Below the pieces are notes generated by a model. The model saw only the letters and a list, made by a program, of their open reading frames with translations, had not been told where the DNA came from and ran no database searches. A stretch of DNA of 64,000 nucleotides from Carnobacterium divergens DSM 20623 (lineage in GTDB: Bacteria > Bacillota > Bacilli > Lactobacillales > Carnobacteriaceae), in assembly GCF_000744255.1 (NCBI RefSeq), contig NZ_JQLO01000001.1, positions 1,302,001-1,366,000 of the forward strand, given 5' to 3'. Below, in pieces: positions 37,085-45,280 of this stretch. Numbering within the stretch: position 1 is the first letter of the stretch; every line of letters begins with the position of its first letter. The translations under genes and the position numbers were made by a program.

Positions 37085-37459
37085 ATGGCACATCCATTTT
37101 TTAAAGGTTTACTTTTTGGTTCTATTATCGGTGGGGTTTCTGCTTTATTAACTAACCCTCGCTCAGGTAAAGAAAATCGGGATTTAGCATTGAGTTACAT
37201 TGACGATACGACTTTGCTCGTTGAAGATGTCTCAAACAGCATTCATTCTTTAAAGGGGGCTATCACTGAATTAAGTACAGAAGGCCTTTCTCTCTTAAAT
37301 GAATTTACAGAAGAAATGACTGATTCTGTAGAAGAATTTACTATTCAAAATGAACCTCGTATGCGTCGAATTGAAGAAAAAGCAACTAAACTAACTGCCG
37401 ATTTAGAAGAGTTTTCTGAATTGATGCCTGATTTAGAAGAATTAACTTCAAAAGAATAA
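37085..37459 (+). CDS. YtxH/YhaH-like small membrane-anchored protein
   Basis: 124 aa. A glycine-rich N-terminal hydrophobic segment (FFKGLLFGSIIGGVSALLT, about 4-22) is followed by NPRSGKENR, the signature of YtxH-type stress proteins. A long acidic, probably coiled-coil tail follows. Translationally linked to hit. Role unknown; in Bacillus relatives are often stress-induced. Confidence 0.8.
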   Translation: MAHPFFKGLLFGSIIGGVSALLTNPRSGKENRDLALSYIDDTTLLVEDVSNSIHSLKGAITELSTEGLSLLNEFTEEMTDSVEEFTIQNEPRMRRIEEKATKLTADLEEFSELMPDLEELTSKE

Positions 37460-37467
37460 AAATCCCT

Positions 37468-37497
37468 AACGTCAGTTGTCCTTAAACAACTGGCGTT
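37468..37497 (+). terminator. Terminator of hit-ytxH
   Basis: A 12-bp stem with one G-T pair (AACGTCAGTTGT against ACAACTGGCGTT, loop CCTTAA), followed by TTTATTTTG. Confidence 0.87.
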
Positions 37498-37588
37498 TTT
37501 ATTTTGCTCTTTAAATATGATTTTTTTGTGACTTTATCTTGATTTTATACGGAACTCTTTAAATTAGTAAACTTTTTTGTATATAGAT

Positions 37589-37597
37589 ATGTTATAT
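37589..37597 (+). promoter_or_regulatory. Extended -10 promoter of the first prsA
   Basis: TGTTATATT near 37589-37597 is an extended -10 element about 60 bases upstream of the start codon. The -35 is not recognisable. Confidence 0.5.
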
Positions 37598-37656
37598 TAA
37601 GTAAGGTACGTTTTACTTAAAAATGTAAACAATCAATTTTGAGAGGAATGAAGAAA

Positions 37657-38553
37657 ATGAAAAAATTAATGATTGCAGGTGCAGCCTTATTATTAGCTGT
37701 CACAATTGCTGGTTGTTCAGGAGACAAAACCGTTGCTTCAACGACGGCTGGTAAAATTAAACAAGAAGAATTATACAATAAAATGAAAGGGAAATACGGT
37801 GAAGCAACCCTTCGTCAAATGTTAATTTCAGCTGCTTTAGAAGAACAATATGGCGATAAAGTCTCTAAAAAAGACGGTGAATCTGAATTTAACAAAACGA
37901 AAAAACAACTTGGCGATCAATTTGCCGCAGCGCTTCAACAAAACAATGTCACTGAAAGTGACTTTAAAGAAACTTCTCGTACAAGAGCTCTTATAAAAGT
38001 AGCTGTTACCGATCAAAAGAAATTTAAAGATGCTGATTACAAAAAAGCCTTCAAAACTTGGGTTCCTAAAATGTCTGCTCAACAAATCGTTGTTGCTGAT
38101 GAAGATAAAGCAAAAGAAGTTATTGCTAAACTAGATGCTGGTGAGGATTTCACAAAATTAGTCAAAGAATACTCAACAGATACAACAACTAAAGACAAAG
38201 AAGGAAAAATTGAAAACTTCGATAATTCTACTGGTCTTGATGCCACTCTCGTAGAAGCAGCAAGTAAACTTAAAGATGGCGAATATACAAAAGAAGCTGT
38301 TCAAGGTCAAACTGGCTATACGATTCTAAAAATGACTAAAAACCCAGGCAAAGGCAAATGGGAAGATCATAAAAAAGAATTGAAAGAACAAATGATTGAT
38401 GAAATCGCAAACGACCAAGCTCAATTACAACCAATCTTAGCTAAAATAATCAAAAAAGCAAACGTACAAATCGAAGATAAAGATATGAAAAATGCAGTAG
38501 CTTCTATATTAGAACCAACTACTAACACTACTAACACTACTTCTACTAAGTAA
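37657..38553 (+). CDS. prsA: PrsA-like foldase lipoprotein lacking parvulin histidines
   Basis: Extracytoplasmic folding factor at the membrane-wall interface. 298 aa: lipoprotein signal peptide with lipobox TIAGC (Cys20), N-terminal chaperone region, parvulin-like domain (about 138-230) and C-terminal helical lobe ending in Thr/Asn repeats (TNTTNTT). The parvulin core is degenerate: KMSAQQIVV and GYTILKM, where active PrsA has H in both places (QHILV, GYHII), so prolyl isomerase activity is probably lost. ATG 37657 gives the regular signal peptide; upstream in-frame starts crowd the GAGAGG site. Tandem paralogue follows. Confidence 0.92.
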   Translation: MKKLMIAGAALLLAVTIAGCSGDKTVASTTAGKIKQEELYNKMKGKYGEATLRQMLISAALEEQYGDKVSKKDGESEFNKTKKQLGDQFAAALQQNNVTESDFKETSRTRALIKVAVTDQKKFKDADYKKAFKTWVPKMSAQQIVVADEDKAKEVIAKLDAGEDFTKLVKEYSTDTTTKDKEGKIENFDNSTGLDATLVEAASKLKDGEYTKEAVQGQTGYTILKMTKNPGKGKWEDHKKELKEQMIDEIANDQAQLQPILAKIIKKANVQIEDKDMKNAVASILEPTTNTTNTTSTK

Positions 38554-38561
38554 TGTTAACT

Positions 38562-38594
38562 AAGAGAATAAGCTTTTTTCACACTTATTCTCTT
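38562..38594 (+). terminator. Terminator between the two prsA genes
   Basis: An 11-bp perfect stem (AAGAGAATAAG with its complement) followed by TTTTT, so the two prsA genes are separate transcripts. Confidence 0.85.
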
Positions 38595-38652
38595 TTTAAC
38601 GTAATATTAAGAATATTAGATTGGTGTTTTCCTTTTAAATCTAGGTTGGATT

Positions 38653-38662
38653 ATGCTATATT
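38653..38662 (+). promoter_or_regulatory. Extended -10 promoter of the second prsA
   Basis: ATGCTATATT (TGn plus TATATT) lies about 45 bases upstream of the second prsA. A clear -35 is missing. Confidence 0.5.
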
Positions 38663-38706
38663 TAATAGAGTGCTTCGCAATTATAAAATGAAATGGACGT
38701 GTTCAA

Positions 38707-39630
38707 ATGAAGAAATTTATGCTTTCTTGTGTAGCTGTACTTGCAGTCATCACAATCGCAGGTTGTTCAAACAGTACAGTAGCTACTACTAAGGGTGGAA
38801 AAGTAACACAAGAAGATTTATATGAATCAATGAAAGAAACAGCAGGCCCTGCTGCTCTTCAAAAATTAATCTTAAAAGATGTTTTAGAAGAAAATTATGG
38901 AAAAGATGTAACAGATAAAAAAATCAATGCAGAATTCGACAAACAAAAGAAAAGTTATGGCGAACAATTTGATACATTGCTAAAACAAGCAAACTTAACT
39001 GAAAAATCATACAAAGATACCATTCGCATGAATCTATTAGTTGAAGCAGCTGTTAAAGCAAACACAAAATTCACCGATGATGATTACAAAAAAGCTTGGG
39101 AAGACTGGACTCCTAAAATGACAGCTCAACACATTTTAGTAGCAGATGAAGCAGCAGCAAAAGATTTAATTGCTAAAATCAATGCTGGTGAAGATTTTGA
39201 TACCTTAGCAAAAGAAAATTCATTAGATACTGGCTCTAAAGAAGACGGTGGAAAATTACCTGAATTTGATGCTACTACAGGATATGACCCAGCTTTCGTT
39301 GCAGCTGCGGCAAAACTTAAAGATGGCGAAGTAACCGCTGAACCCGTTCAAGGTCAAAATGGTTACCACATCATTAAAATGATCAAAAATCCTGAAAAAG
39401 GAAACATGAAAGATCATAAAAAAGAGTTAGAAACAGCAATGCTTGATGCAAAATTAAAAGACAATGAATACATTCAATCAGTTCTTGCTAAACTTGTTAA
39501 AAAAGCAGATGTAAAAATCAAAGATGAAGACTTAAAAGATGTAATGGACAGTTATACTGGAAAATCATCTGATAAAAAAGAAAGTACTACTAAAAAAGAG
39601 TCAACTGACAAAAAAGAGTCAACTAAATAA
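38707..39630 (+). CDS. prsA: PrsA foldase lipoprotein with intact parvulin domain
   Basis: 307 aa. Lipobox TIAGC with Cys20, N-terminal chaperone lobe, and a parvulin domain (about 138-230) with KMTAQHILVADE and GYHIIKM retaining the two conserved histidines, so it should be an active peptidyl-prolyl isomerase. The C-terminus is a Lys/Glu/Ser/Thr-rich tail with three KKEST units. The ribosome-binding site is weak (only GGA at a suitable distance), suggesting modest or regulated translation. Clearly homologous along its length to the preceding gene. Confidence 0.95.
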   Translation: MKKFMLSCVAVLAVITIAGCSNSTVATTKGGKVTQEDLYESMKETAGPAALQKLILKDVLEENYGKDVTDKKINAEFDKQKKSYGEQFDTLLKQANLTEKSYKDTIRMNLLVEAAVKANTKFTDDDYKKAWEDWTPKMTAQHILVADEAAAKDLIAKINAGEDFDTLAKENSLDTGSKEDGGKLPEFDATTGYDPAFVAAAAKLKDGEVTAEPVQGQNGYHIIKMIKNPEKGNMKDHKKELETAMLDAKLKDNEYIQSVLAKLVKKADVKIKDEDLKDVMDSYTGKSSDKKESTTKKESTDKKESTK

Positions 39631-39631
39631 T

Positions 39632-39667
39632 AAAAAAAGAAACGTGCCGATGCACGTTTCTTTTTTT
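39632..39667. terminator. Bidirectional terminator between prsA and yhaM
   Basis: GAAACGTGC and GCACGTTTC around CGAT, extended by A7 and T7 arms. The T runs serve both convergent genes; it overlaps the yhaM stop codon by two bases. Confidence 0.92.
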
Positions 39668-40628
39668 ATTCCCCTAACTCAGTTGATTCTTTTGGTTTAT
39701 AAAACGTACGATTATCCATTCCAAAAATACGTTCTGTAAAGGTTCCTGGCTCAGTACGATTCAAAGCCGAATTTAACATGTTAATAGAAGCATCCATGTT
39801 ATCAATTTGATGTAAAATCTCAGCTTCTCGTAAACGTGGTCGTACAGGTGAGCCATAATCTAACTGACCATGATGAGATAAAATCATATGTTTTAATAAA
39901 ATAATATCTTCATTCTTATCGTCAATTTTTAGAGCTAAACAAGCTTTTGTGATTTCTTCATCGACGATTACAATATGACCAATCAAATTTCCTTCAAGAG
40001 TGTACTCTGTTGAGATGGCTCCTGAAAGCTCTATTACTTTCCCAAGATCATGCAAAATAACTCCTGAGTACAATAAGGCTTTATTTATTTCTTCGTATTG
40101 ACTGGCAATTGTTTTAGCAAGGCGCAACATGGATACTGTATGAAAAGACAAGCCTCCCATATATGCATGATGGTGTTTTTTGGCTGCAGGAAATTGGAAA
40201 AATTCCGTTTGATATTGATTTAATAAATAACGCACTACTCTTTGCATATTTGCATTAGTAATGTCAAACAACGTACTGTTTATCTCTTCAGCAATATCTT
40301 CTTTTTTTATTGGCGCGCGTTCCATGTAGAGTTCTGGCGCATGGGGTTCATTTTCGCTTGCTAGTCGAAGTTTAAAGAGCTTTAATTGTGGATTTCCTTG
40401 ATAAAGTTCCCGCTTTCCAGAAACTTTAATAACACTTCCAGCTGTAAATGCTGCGATATCTTCTTCAGAAGCATCCCAATATTTTCCATCGATCTGACCA
40501 CTCTTATCTTGAAAAGTAAAGGCAATAAATTTTTTGCCATTTTTTGCAATTCGGATATCGGCTCCCTTAATCAATAAAAAAAGATCAACGGTATCGTCAA
40601 CATTATAATCGTATATTTTTTTGTCCAT
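39666..40628 (-). CDS. yhaM: 3'-5' exoribonuclease YhaM
   Basis: 320 aa. An N-terminal OB-fold nucleic-acid-binding domain (about 10-95; GKKFIAFTFQDKSGQIDGKYWD) is followed by a metal-dependent HD domain: HHHAYMGGLSFHTVSM, LLYSGVILHDLGKVIEL and MILSHHGQLDYGSP. It trims RNA, and single-stranded DNA in the Bacillus enzyme. Lies downstream of yhaO-yhaN on the same strand, 39 bases after yhaN, so the three genes form one operon. Confidence 0.95.
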   Translation of the reverse strand: MDKKIYDYNVDDTVDLFLLIKGADIRIAKNGKKFIAFTFQDKSGQIDGKYWDASEEDIAAFTAGSVIKVSGKRELYQGNPQLKLFKLRLASENEPHAPELYMERAPIKKEDIAEEINSTLFDITNANMQRVVRYLLNQYQTEFFQFPAAKKHHHAYMGGLSFHTVSMLRLAKTIASQYEEINKALLYSGVILHDLGKVIELSGAISTEYTLEGNLIGHIVIVDEEITKACLALKIDDKNEDIILLKHMILSHHGQLDYGSPVRPRLREAEILHQIDNMDASINMLNSALNRTEPGTFTERIFGMDNRTFYKPKESTELGE

Positions 40629-40667
40629 ACATCTCCCACTCTCTTATTTCATTTTAGTTCGTTACCT

Positions 40668-43475
40668 CTATTGTAACACTTTCACCTGTTCTTTAGGGAA
40701 TACATCTTGAATTTTTTTATCACATGTGAAATAAAGAACCTGATTGCTCTCACTCATTTTCACAATCAGCTTCAACATCTGTTCTTGACGGTCAAAATCA
40801 AAATTAACAAAACCGTCATCAATCAAAATGGGCATTTGAATTAAATCAGCTGCATTCTTAATAAATGCAAAACGCAACGCAATATAAAGTTGCTCGGCTG
40901 TTCCTTGACTTAATTCACTGACATCAAAAATGAGGCCTTCGTGATGCTGGACTTGAATTTGATTTTCACTTAAAAGAATACGATGGTAATTTTCATTTGT
41001 TAACAATTTAAAATACGTTGTTGCATCTTGAAGCGTTTGAGGGAGACGGTCTTTTTTTGCATAGGTTAAAGATCGTTCAATTAAATCAGCTGCAATTTGG
41101 TAACTACTCCATTTATCTACTAAATCTTGTAGTTCTGATTTTAAATTGGCAAATTCTTGCAACAATACAGAATACTGTCCGCCTTCTTCTAAATTTTTCA
41201 GTGCAACTTCACATTGAATTTTTTGATTAATCATTTCTTCAATCTTTATTTTTTGTTGGGATAGCTCTTGTTTTTGTTCTTGAATCGCATCTTGTAATTC
41301 TTGTTCATCTCTAAACGTTTCAAGTAATTCTTGGTTTATTGCAATTTGATTTTCTAATAACGTGACTCTGGCTTTTTTACTTTTTAATTGATCGTTTAAC
41401 AAAAACTTCTTACGAAAAGACTCTTCATCTTGTACATAAACAAGTTGAAATAAATCAATTCTTTTTTTTTGGTAGATTTTGTTCTTCTTCAACCAATCTG
41501 ATTTTTCTTGATTCAATTCTTCAATGGATGCTTTTACCTTATTTTGATGTTCAAGTTCTCCTTCGATTGCTTTTACTAGATGCTTAATTCCAATCAGAAC
41601 AGCTGATACATGATTCCAATCTGCTACAACAACGGATTTAAGAAATTCAGCTTTCTTTAACCACACTTGAAACTGATCATTGATTACTTGTATTATCCGT
41701 TGATTTTCTGTAAATTCATTTTTTAATTGTCGAATTAACTCAAACGGATCAGATTCTGATAAAAAATCAGTAATTGCATACTGTTTTGGCAACTGCCATT
41801 CTGATTGTACTTGATTGATTTCCAAAAGAATCCCTTGTTTTCCAACCGTCATTTCTTCAAGTTTATGGGTGACTTGATTTACTGAAATCGTTACCTCATC
41901 TGATTTTGCAAGTAGTTCTCGCCACTGTTTTCGAAGTTCTTGTTGACGAATAAATTCCTCATATGAATAAGCTGGTGCATCTAGTGTGCTTTTTTTCTTT
42001 TTTTCTTTTAGCGAAAGAACTCGATACCCACTGAAAGCGATTAAAGCTAGACCGAATAAGATAAAAAAACGACTAGTGACAAACCCAAGTCCTATTGAAA
42101 CAAAACCCGCTAATTGCATGAAAATAGTAGCGAATGTGGGCTTTGTGGACTGATTTTTTTGACGTTGGATTTTATTGACAGAATAAAATTCTTCTACTTG
42201 TTGAAATTGTTGATTTTCCCATAGTAGTCGCTCCACTTGATCTAGTTGCTGATTTAAAGCATTGTTTTCAAAGTTTAACTGTTGATACTTTTCGGATAAT
42301 GATTGTTGCTCTTTTGTATAAAAATCTTGTCGTACTTGTAATTCTCTTAGTTTTTCTAATTGCTCGTTACTTAGTTTAAGTGGGATAGGAGTGTCTATAG
42401 CTAAGTTTAAATAACGATATTCTTGTTGAATTTGCTGGAAAAGTTGTTCATTTTTCTGGTTCGCTTGCTGCTCTTTTACTAAATATGCTTCTATAGTTGG
42501 AATCGTTTCTAACAGTTTAGTTAGATTTTCATTATGCGTTTCATAAAAGTCTAGCTCTTTGGAAGGAGCTAATTGCTTTGTTAACGAACTTAGCTGCTCT
42601 TCTTTTTTTATCAGTTCATTTTTGATTTGCTGCAATTCTTGGTTAAAATGTTGCAACTGATAAAGTCCATCTTCAGGTAATTTCTTTAATTGGGCTTCGC
42701 TAATTTGTTTTTGAATAGCTTTCATTTCTACAAAATATTGCCAGTTATTCGTTAATTCATTTAATTTTTCAAGATGGGTTTCAATTGCTTGCTGTTTTGT
42801 TCTTAGTTGATTGATGCTTTGTTCTAATTCTAGTTTTTGATTGACTAGTTGATTATACTGATTATTTTGTGCCTTTACTGTTTTGAGCTGTTTTTCTTTT
42901 TTTCTAATTTCAACTATTTTTTTATTGATCTCAGGTACTCTTCCAGTTTGCTTGTAAAGCTTACTGGCTTCTTGCTTAAAGCGGTCAGCAATTTTTAAAT
43001 AGCGTTCATTTCCCATCGTTCCTATACTTAAAAAATAGCGATTTAATTTTTCTTGATTTAGTTGACTGATTTTTTGTAATTCTAACAAATTAAAGGAAAA
43101 TAAGGCTTGATACGTCGCTTTATCGATGCCGCTTACCAATTCATTTAAAACTGTTTCTGGTAGTTTACTTCCATCTGCTTTAGTCAACGTAAGTTTGCCG
43201 TTTCCTTTACCTTTAATTCGTTCAATATCAAGTTCACCATATTGTCTTGTGACAATCCGCAAACGACCACCATAGCGACTGCCTTTTCTGGGTTCATAGC
43301 GTAATTCAGAACTTTGTTTAGCAGGAAAACCAAATAATATACTATGAATAAAGGCCATTAACGTTGATTTTCCAGCTTCGTTTTTTCCATAAAAAATCTG
43401 CAAATCTGTTAGAGAATCAAATGGTTGATCTACCCATTTTCCATAACCATAAATCGTAATTTCTTTAATTTTCAT
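40668..43475 (-). CDS. yhaN: YhaN, Rad50/SbcC-like ATPase with an internal membrane hairpin
   Basis: About 935 aa SMC-like ATPase, presumed partner of YhaO. N-terminal Walker A FYGKNEAGKST near 35; long Gln/Glu/Lys-rich coiled coils either side of the centre; C-terminal signature LSQGTAEQLYIALRF and Walker B PILIDDGFVNFD. Instead of a zinc hook, the middle (about 448-490) holds two adjacent hydrophobic stretches (FVSIGLGFVTSRFFILFGL), which look like a membrane hairpin. ATG 43475 overlaps the end of yhaO by 11 bases and follows AGGGAT. Likely role in DNA end or replication-linked processing at the membrane; unproven. Confidence 0.88.
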   Translation of the reverse strand: MKIKEITIYGYGKWVDQPFDSLTDLQIFYGKNEAGKSTLMAFIHSILFGFPAKQSSELRYEPRKGSRYGGRLRIVTRQYGELDIERIKGKGNGKLTLTKADGSKLPETVLNELVSGIDKATYQALFSFNLLELQKISQLNQEKLNRYFLSIGTMGNERYLKIADRFKQEASKLYKQTGRVPEINKKIVEIRKKEKQLKTVKAQNNQYNQLVNQKLELEQSINQLRTKQQAIETHLEKLNELTNNWQYFVEMKAIQKQISEAQLKKLPEDGLYQLQHFNQELQQIKNELIKKEEQLSSLTKQLAPSKELDFYETHNENLTKLLETIPTIEAYLVKEQQANQKNEQLFQQIQQEYRYLNLAIDTPIPLKLSNEQLEKLRELQVRQDFYTKEQQSLSEKYQQLNFENNALNQQLDQVERLLWENQQFQQVEEFYSVNKIQRQKNQSTKPTFATIFMQLAGFVSIGLGFVTSRFFILFGLALIAFSGYRVLSLKEKKKKSTLDAPAYSYEEFIRQQELRKQWRELLAKSDEVTISVNQVTHKLEEMTVGKQGILLEINQVQSEWQLPKQYAITDFLSESDPFELIRQLKNEFTENQRIIQVINDQFQVWLKKAEFLKSVVVADWNHVSAVLIGIKHLVKAIEGELEHQNKVKASIEELNQEKSDWLKKNKIYQKKRIDLFQLVYVQDEESFRKKFLLNDQLKSKKARVTLLENQIAINQELLETFRDEQELQDAIQEQKQELSQQKIKIEEMINQKIQCEVALKNLEEGGQYSVLLQEFANLKSELQDLVDKWSSYQIAADLIERSLTYAKKDRLPQTLQDATTYFKLLTNENYHRILLSENQIQVQHHEGLIFDVSELSQGTAEQLYIALRFAFIKNAADLIQMPILIDDGFVNFDFDRQEQMLKLIVKMSESNQVLYFTCDKKIQDVFPKEQVKVLQ

Positions 43476-44706
43476 GGTTATCCCTGCTTTCATTCACTAA
43501 TTCTGTACTAATTTCCGTTAAACTTTGCTTCATAATTCTAGAACGATAATCCTCATCTCTTGATTCCAATAAATCTTCAATTAACGCAAAATCAAATAAG
43601 CTATTGGTGGATTGATTAAATTGGTTCTCTTTCGACAATTCTTCAATCCCATGAAGCCACTCTTCCATAATAAACATTTTTTCAGTGGTATCTTCTGTCG
43701 CTCTTTTTTGTATTTTTAGTTGATTTACCCATATAAAAGGCTCTGTAGCTGAAATTTGTTGCAAGGCTTCTAGCAACTCTCCTTGGATTATTTTCTTTAA
43801 GACGTTTGGCAATAAGTCTTTTGTATCCACCAACTCAATGGTTAATAAATAATTTTTTTGACTGCCTTCTTTTATTTCAATTGTCTCTTTGATTTTCCGA
43901 TACACGTCATCCAATGTTGACCGTTTAGCTAATGATATTTCTAACGTTTCCCATTGGATATCCTGAGTTTCTAGTGTTTCAATTGATGAATCCCCTAATG
44001 TTAGTGTGACTAATTCACACCCTTTGATGCCAGTTTCTTTACTACTTCTGCCTTGCGTATTCCCAGCGTACAGGATTGGTGGTTGTATTTCTAATACTTG
44101 TCTTGTATGAATATGTCCTAATGCCCAGTAATCGTACCCTTTGCTCTTTAACTCGTTGATTGTAAAAGGTGCATAGTGTCCGTGACTTGTTTCCAATCCT
44201 TCTGAAAAACCATGTAACATTCCAATATGAAAATCTGCCGTCTCATGCTTTTTAGGATATTCTGTAATCATGCGTTTCGTCATCCATCTACTGTTGTAAC
44301 TGAAACTACTCACTGCTATGCGTTCTCCATTTTTTGTCGTCAACCATTTCGTTTCGACTGTTTCACTAAACAATTCAACATTTTCTGGCATCTTTAAATG
44401 TAACCCACTATTTTCTATGTAATCATGATTCCCATGACAAATAAAAACTGGGATCTCAGCTTGGTTTAATCGTTCCATTTCTGTCTTTAAAAAGGCTTGT
44501 GCTTTGACGCTTCGATCGTCACTATCATAAATATCGCCTGCCAGCATTACAAAATCAACTTTTTTATCAATGGCATGATTTACTAAATTTGTTAATGCAG
44601 TAAAGGTGGATTGGTATATTTTTTCCCACAAAAAATCAGGCAATGTTTTTAACCCAATAAAAGGGCTATCTAAATGCAAGTCAGCACCATGTATAAATTG
44701 AACCAC
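43465..44706 (-). CDS. yhaO: YhaO, SbcD/Mre11-like metallophosphoesterase
   Basis: About 413 aa nuclease-like protein. Five-motif calcineurin-type core in the first 220 residues: HGADLHLDSPF, LAGDIYDSDDRS, CHGNHDYIEN, GMLHG and ALGHIHTRQ. A C-terminal capping region follows. The start is GTG 44706, 8 bases after AAGAAAGGG; a GTG three codons earlier is part of that site. Overlaps yhaN, consistent with a Mre11/Rad50-like pair. Confidence 0.9.
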   Translation of the reverse strand: MVQFIHGADLHLDSPFIGLKTLPDFLWEKIYQSTFTALTNLVNHAIDKKVDFVMLAGDIYDSDDRSVKAQAFLKTEMERLNQAEIPVFICHGNHDYIENSGLHLKMPENVELFSETVETKWLTTKNGERIAVSSFSYNSRWMTKRMITEYPKKHETADFHIGMLHGFSEGLETSHGHYAPFTINELKSKGYDYWALGHIHTRQVLEIQPPILYAGNTQGRSSKETGIKGCELVTLTLGDSSIETLETQDIQWETLEISLAKRSTLDDVYRKIKETIEIKEGSQKNYLLTIELVDTKDLLPNVLKKIIQGELLEALQQISATEPFIWVNQLKIQKRATEDTTEKMFIMEEWLHGIEELSKENQFNQSTNSLFDFALIEDLLESRDEDYRSRIMKQSLTEISTELVNESRDNHEN

Positions 44707-44789
44707 TTGATTCACCCTTTCTTAAATGATTGTTTTATTTTAACAGAATGCACTGGAAAAATAAACAGGTGTTCGTTTTTCTTTTAAAA

Positions 44790-44823
44790 AAGATTCACTA
44801 TCACTGACGCAATAGTGAATCTT
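44790..44823 (-). terminator. Terminator of yheA
   Basis: A 12-bp stem (AAGATTCACTAT with its complement, 10-base loop) lies nine bases after the yheA stop, followed by TTTTTAAAAG on the minus strand. It separates yheA from yhaO-yhaN-yhaM. Confidence 0.85.
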
Positions 44824-44831
44824 CCAATTGA

Positions 44832-45179
44832 TTATTGACCTTGATATAATTCTTGGATTGGAGACATGATAATACGGTTAATATCGTCAATCAATAAGCT
44901 TAATTTTTGTTCTGCTTCCATTAAGTTTTTGATTGTTTCATTTTCTCCAGTTTTCATAGCCATTTCTTGAGCTTCTTTAATTTCTTCTTCTAGAATCTCT
45001 TCACCAGACATTTGTTTTTGTTGTAATTTCACTTGGATTCCTTGAAATTCTTGAAACATTTCGTTTGCTTCTGGATTTGCTTTGACTGCATCATAAGCCG
45101 CTTTTAAAGCTACATATGCATCTGTTTCTCTTAAATCTTTTTCAAGTTGGTTTGCTGTGTCGTAAATATTATTGCTCAT
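44832..45179 (-). CDS. YlbF/YmcA-family protein (YheA-like)
   Basis: 115 aa, almost entirely helical and rich in Glu/Gln/Met. It matches the YlbF/YmcA/YheA family (NIYDTANQLEKDLRETDAYVALKAA near the N-terminus, then FQGIQVKLQQKQMSGEEI). In Bacillus YlbF and YmcA form the Y-complex affecting RNA maturation and development; the YheA branch is less well studied. ATG follows GGAG. Own terminator downstream. Lies between the PBP gene and yhaO. Confidence 0.88.
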   Translation of the reverse strand: MSNNIYDTANQLEKDLRETDAYVALKAAYDAVKANPEANEMFQEFQGIQVKLQQKQMSGEEILEEEIKEAQEMAMKTGENETIKNLMEAEQKLSLLIDDINRIIMSPIQELYQGQ

Positions 45180-45280
45180 TGATTGAACACTCCTCTAAAT
45201 GAAATTGTTTATTTTTCTCCTATTAACTATAACATTTCTGACCTATTTAATCTATTATAAAACGTTTTTTCATGAAATTT

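Noticed and set aside
38553-38792. Plus-strand frame between the two prsA genes
   Set aside because: It spans the terminator of the first gene and the promoter of the second and reads into the second prsA in another frame; Cys-rich nonsense translation.
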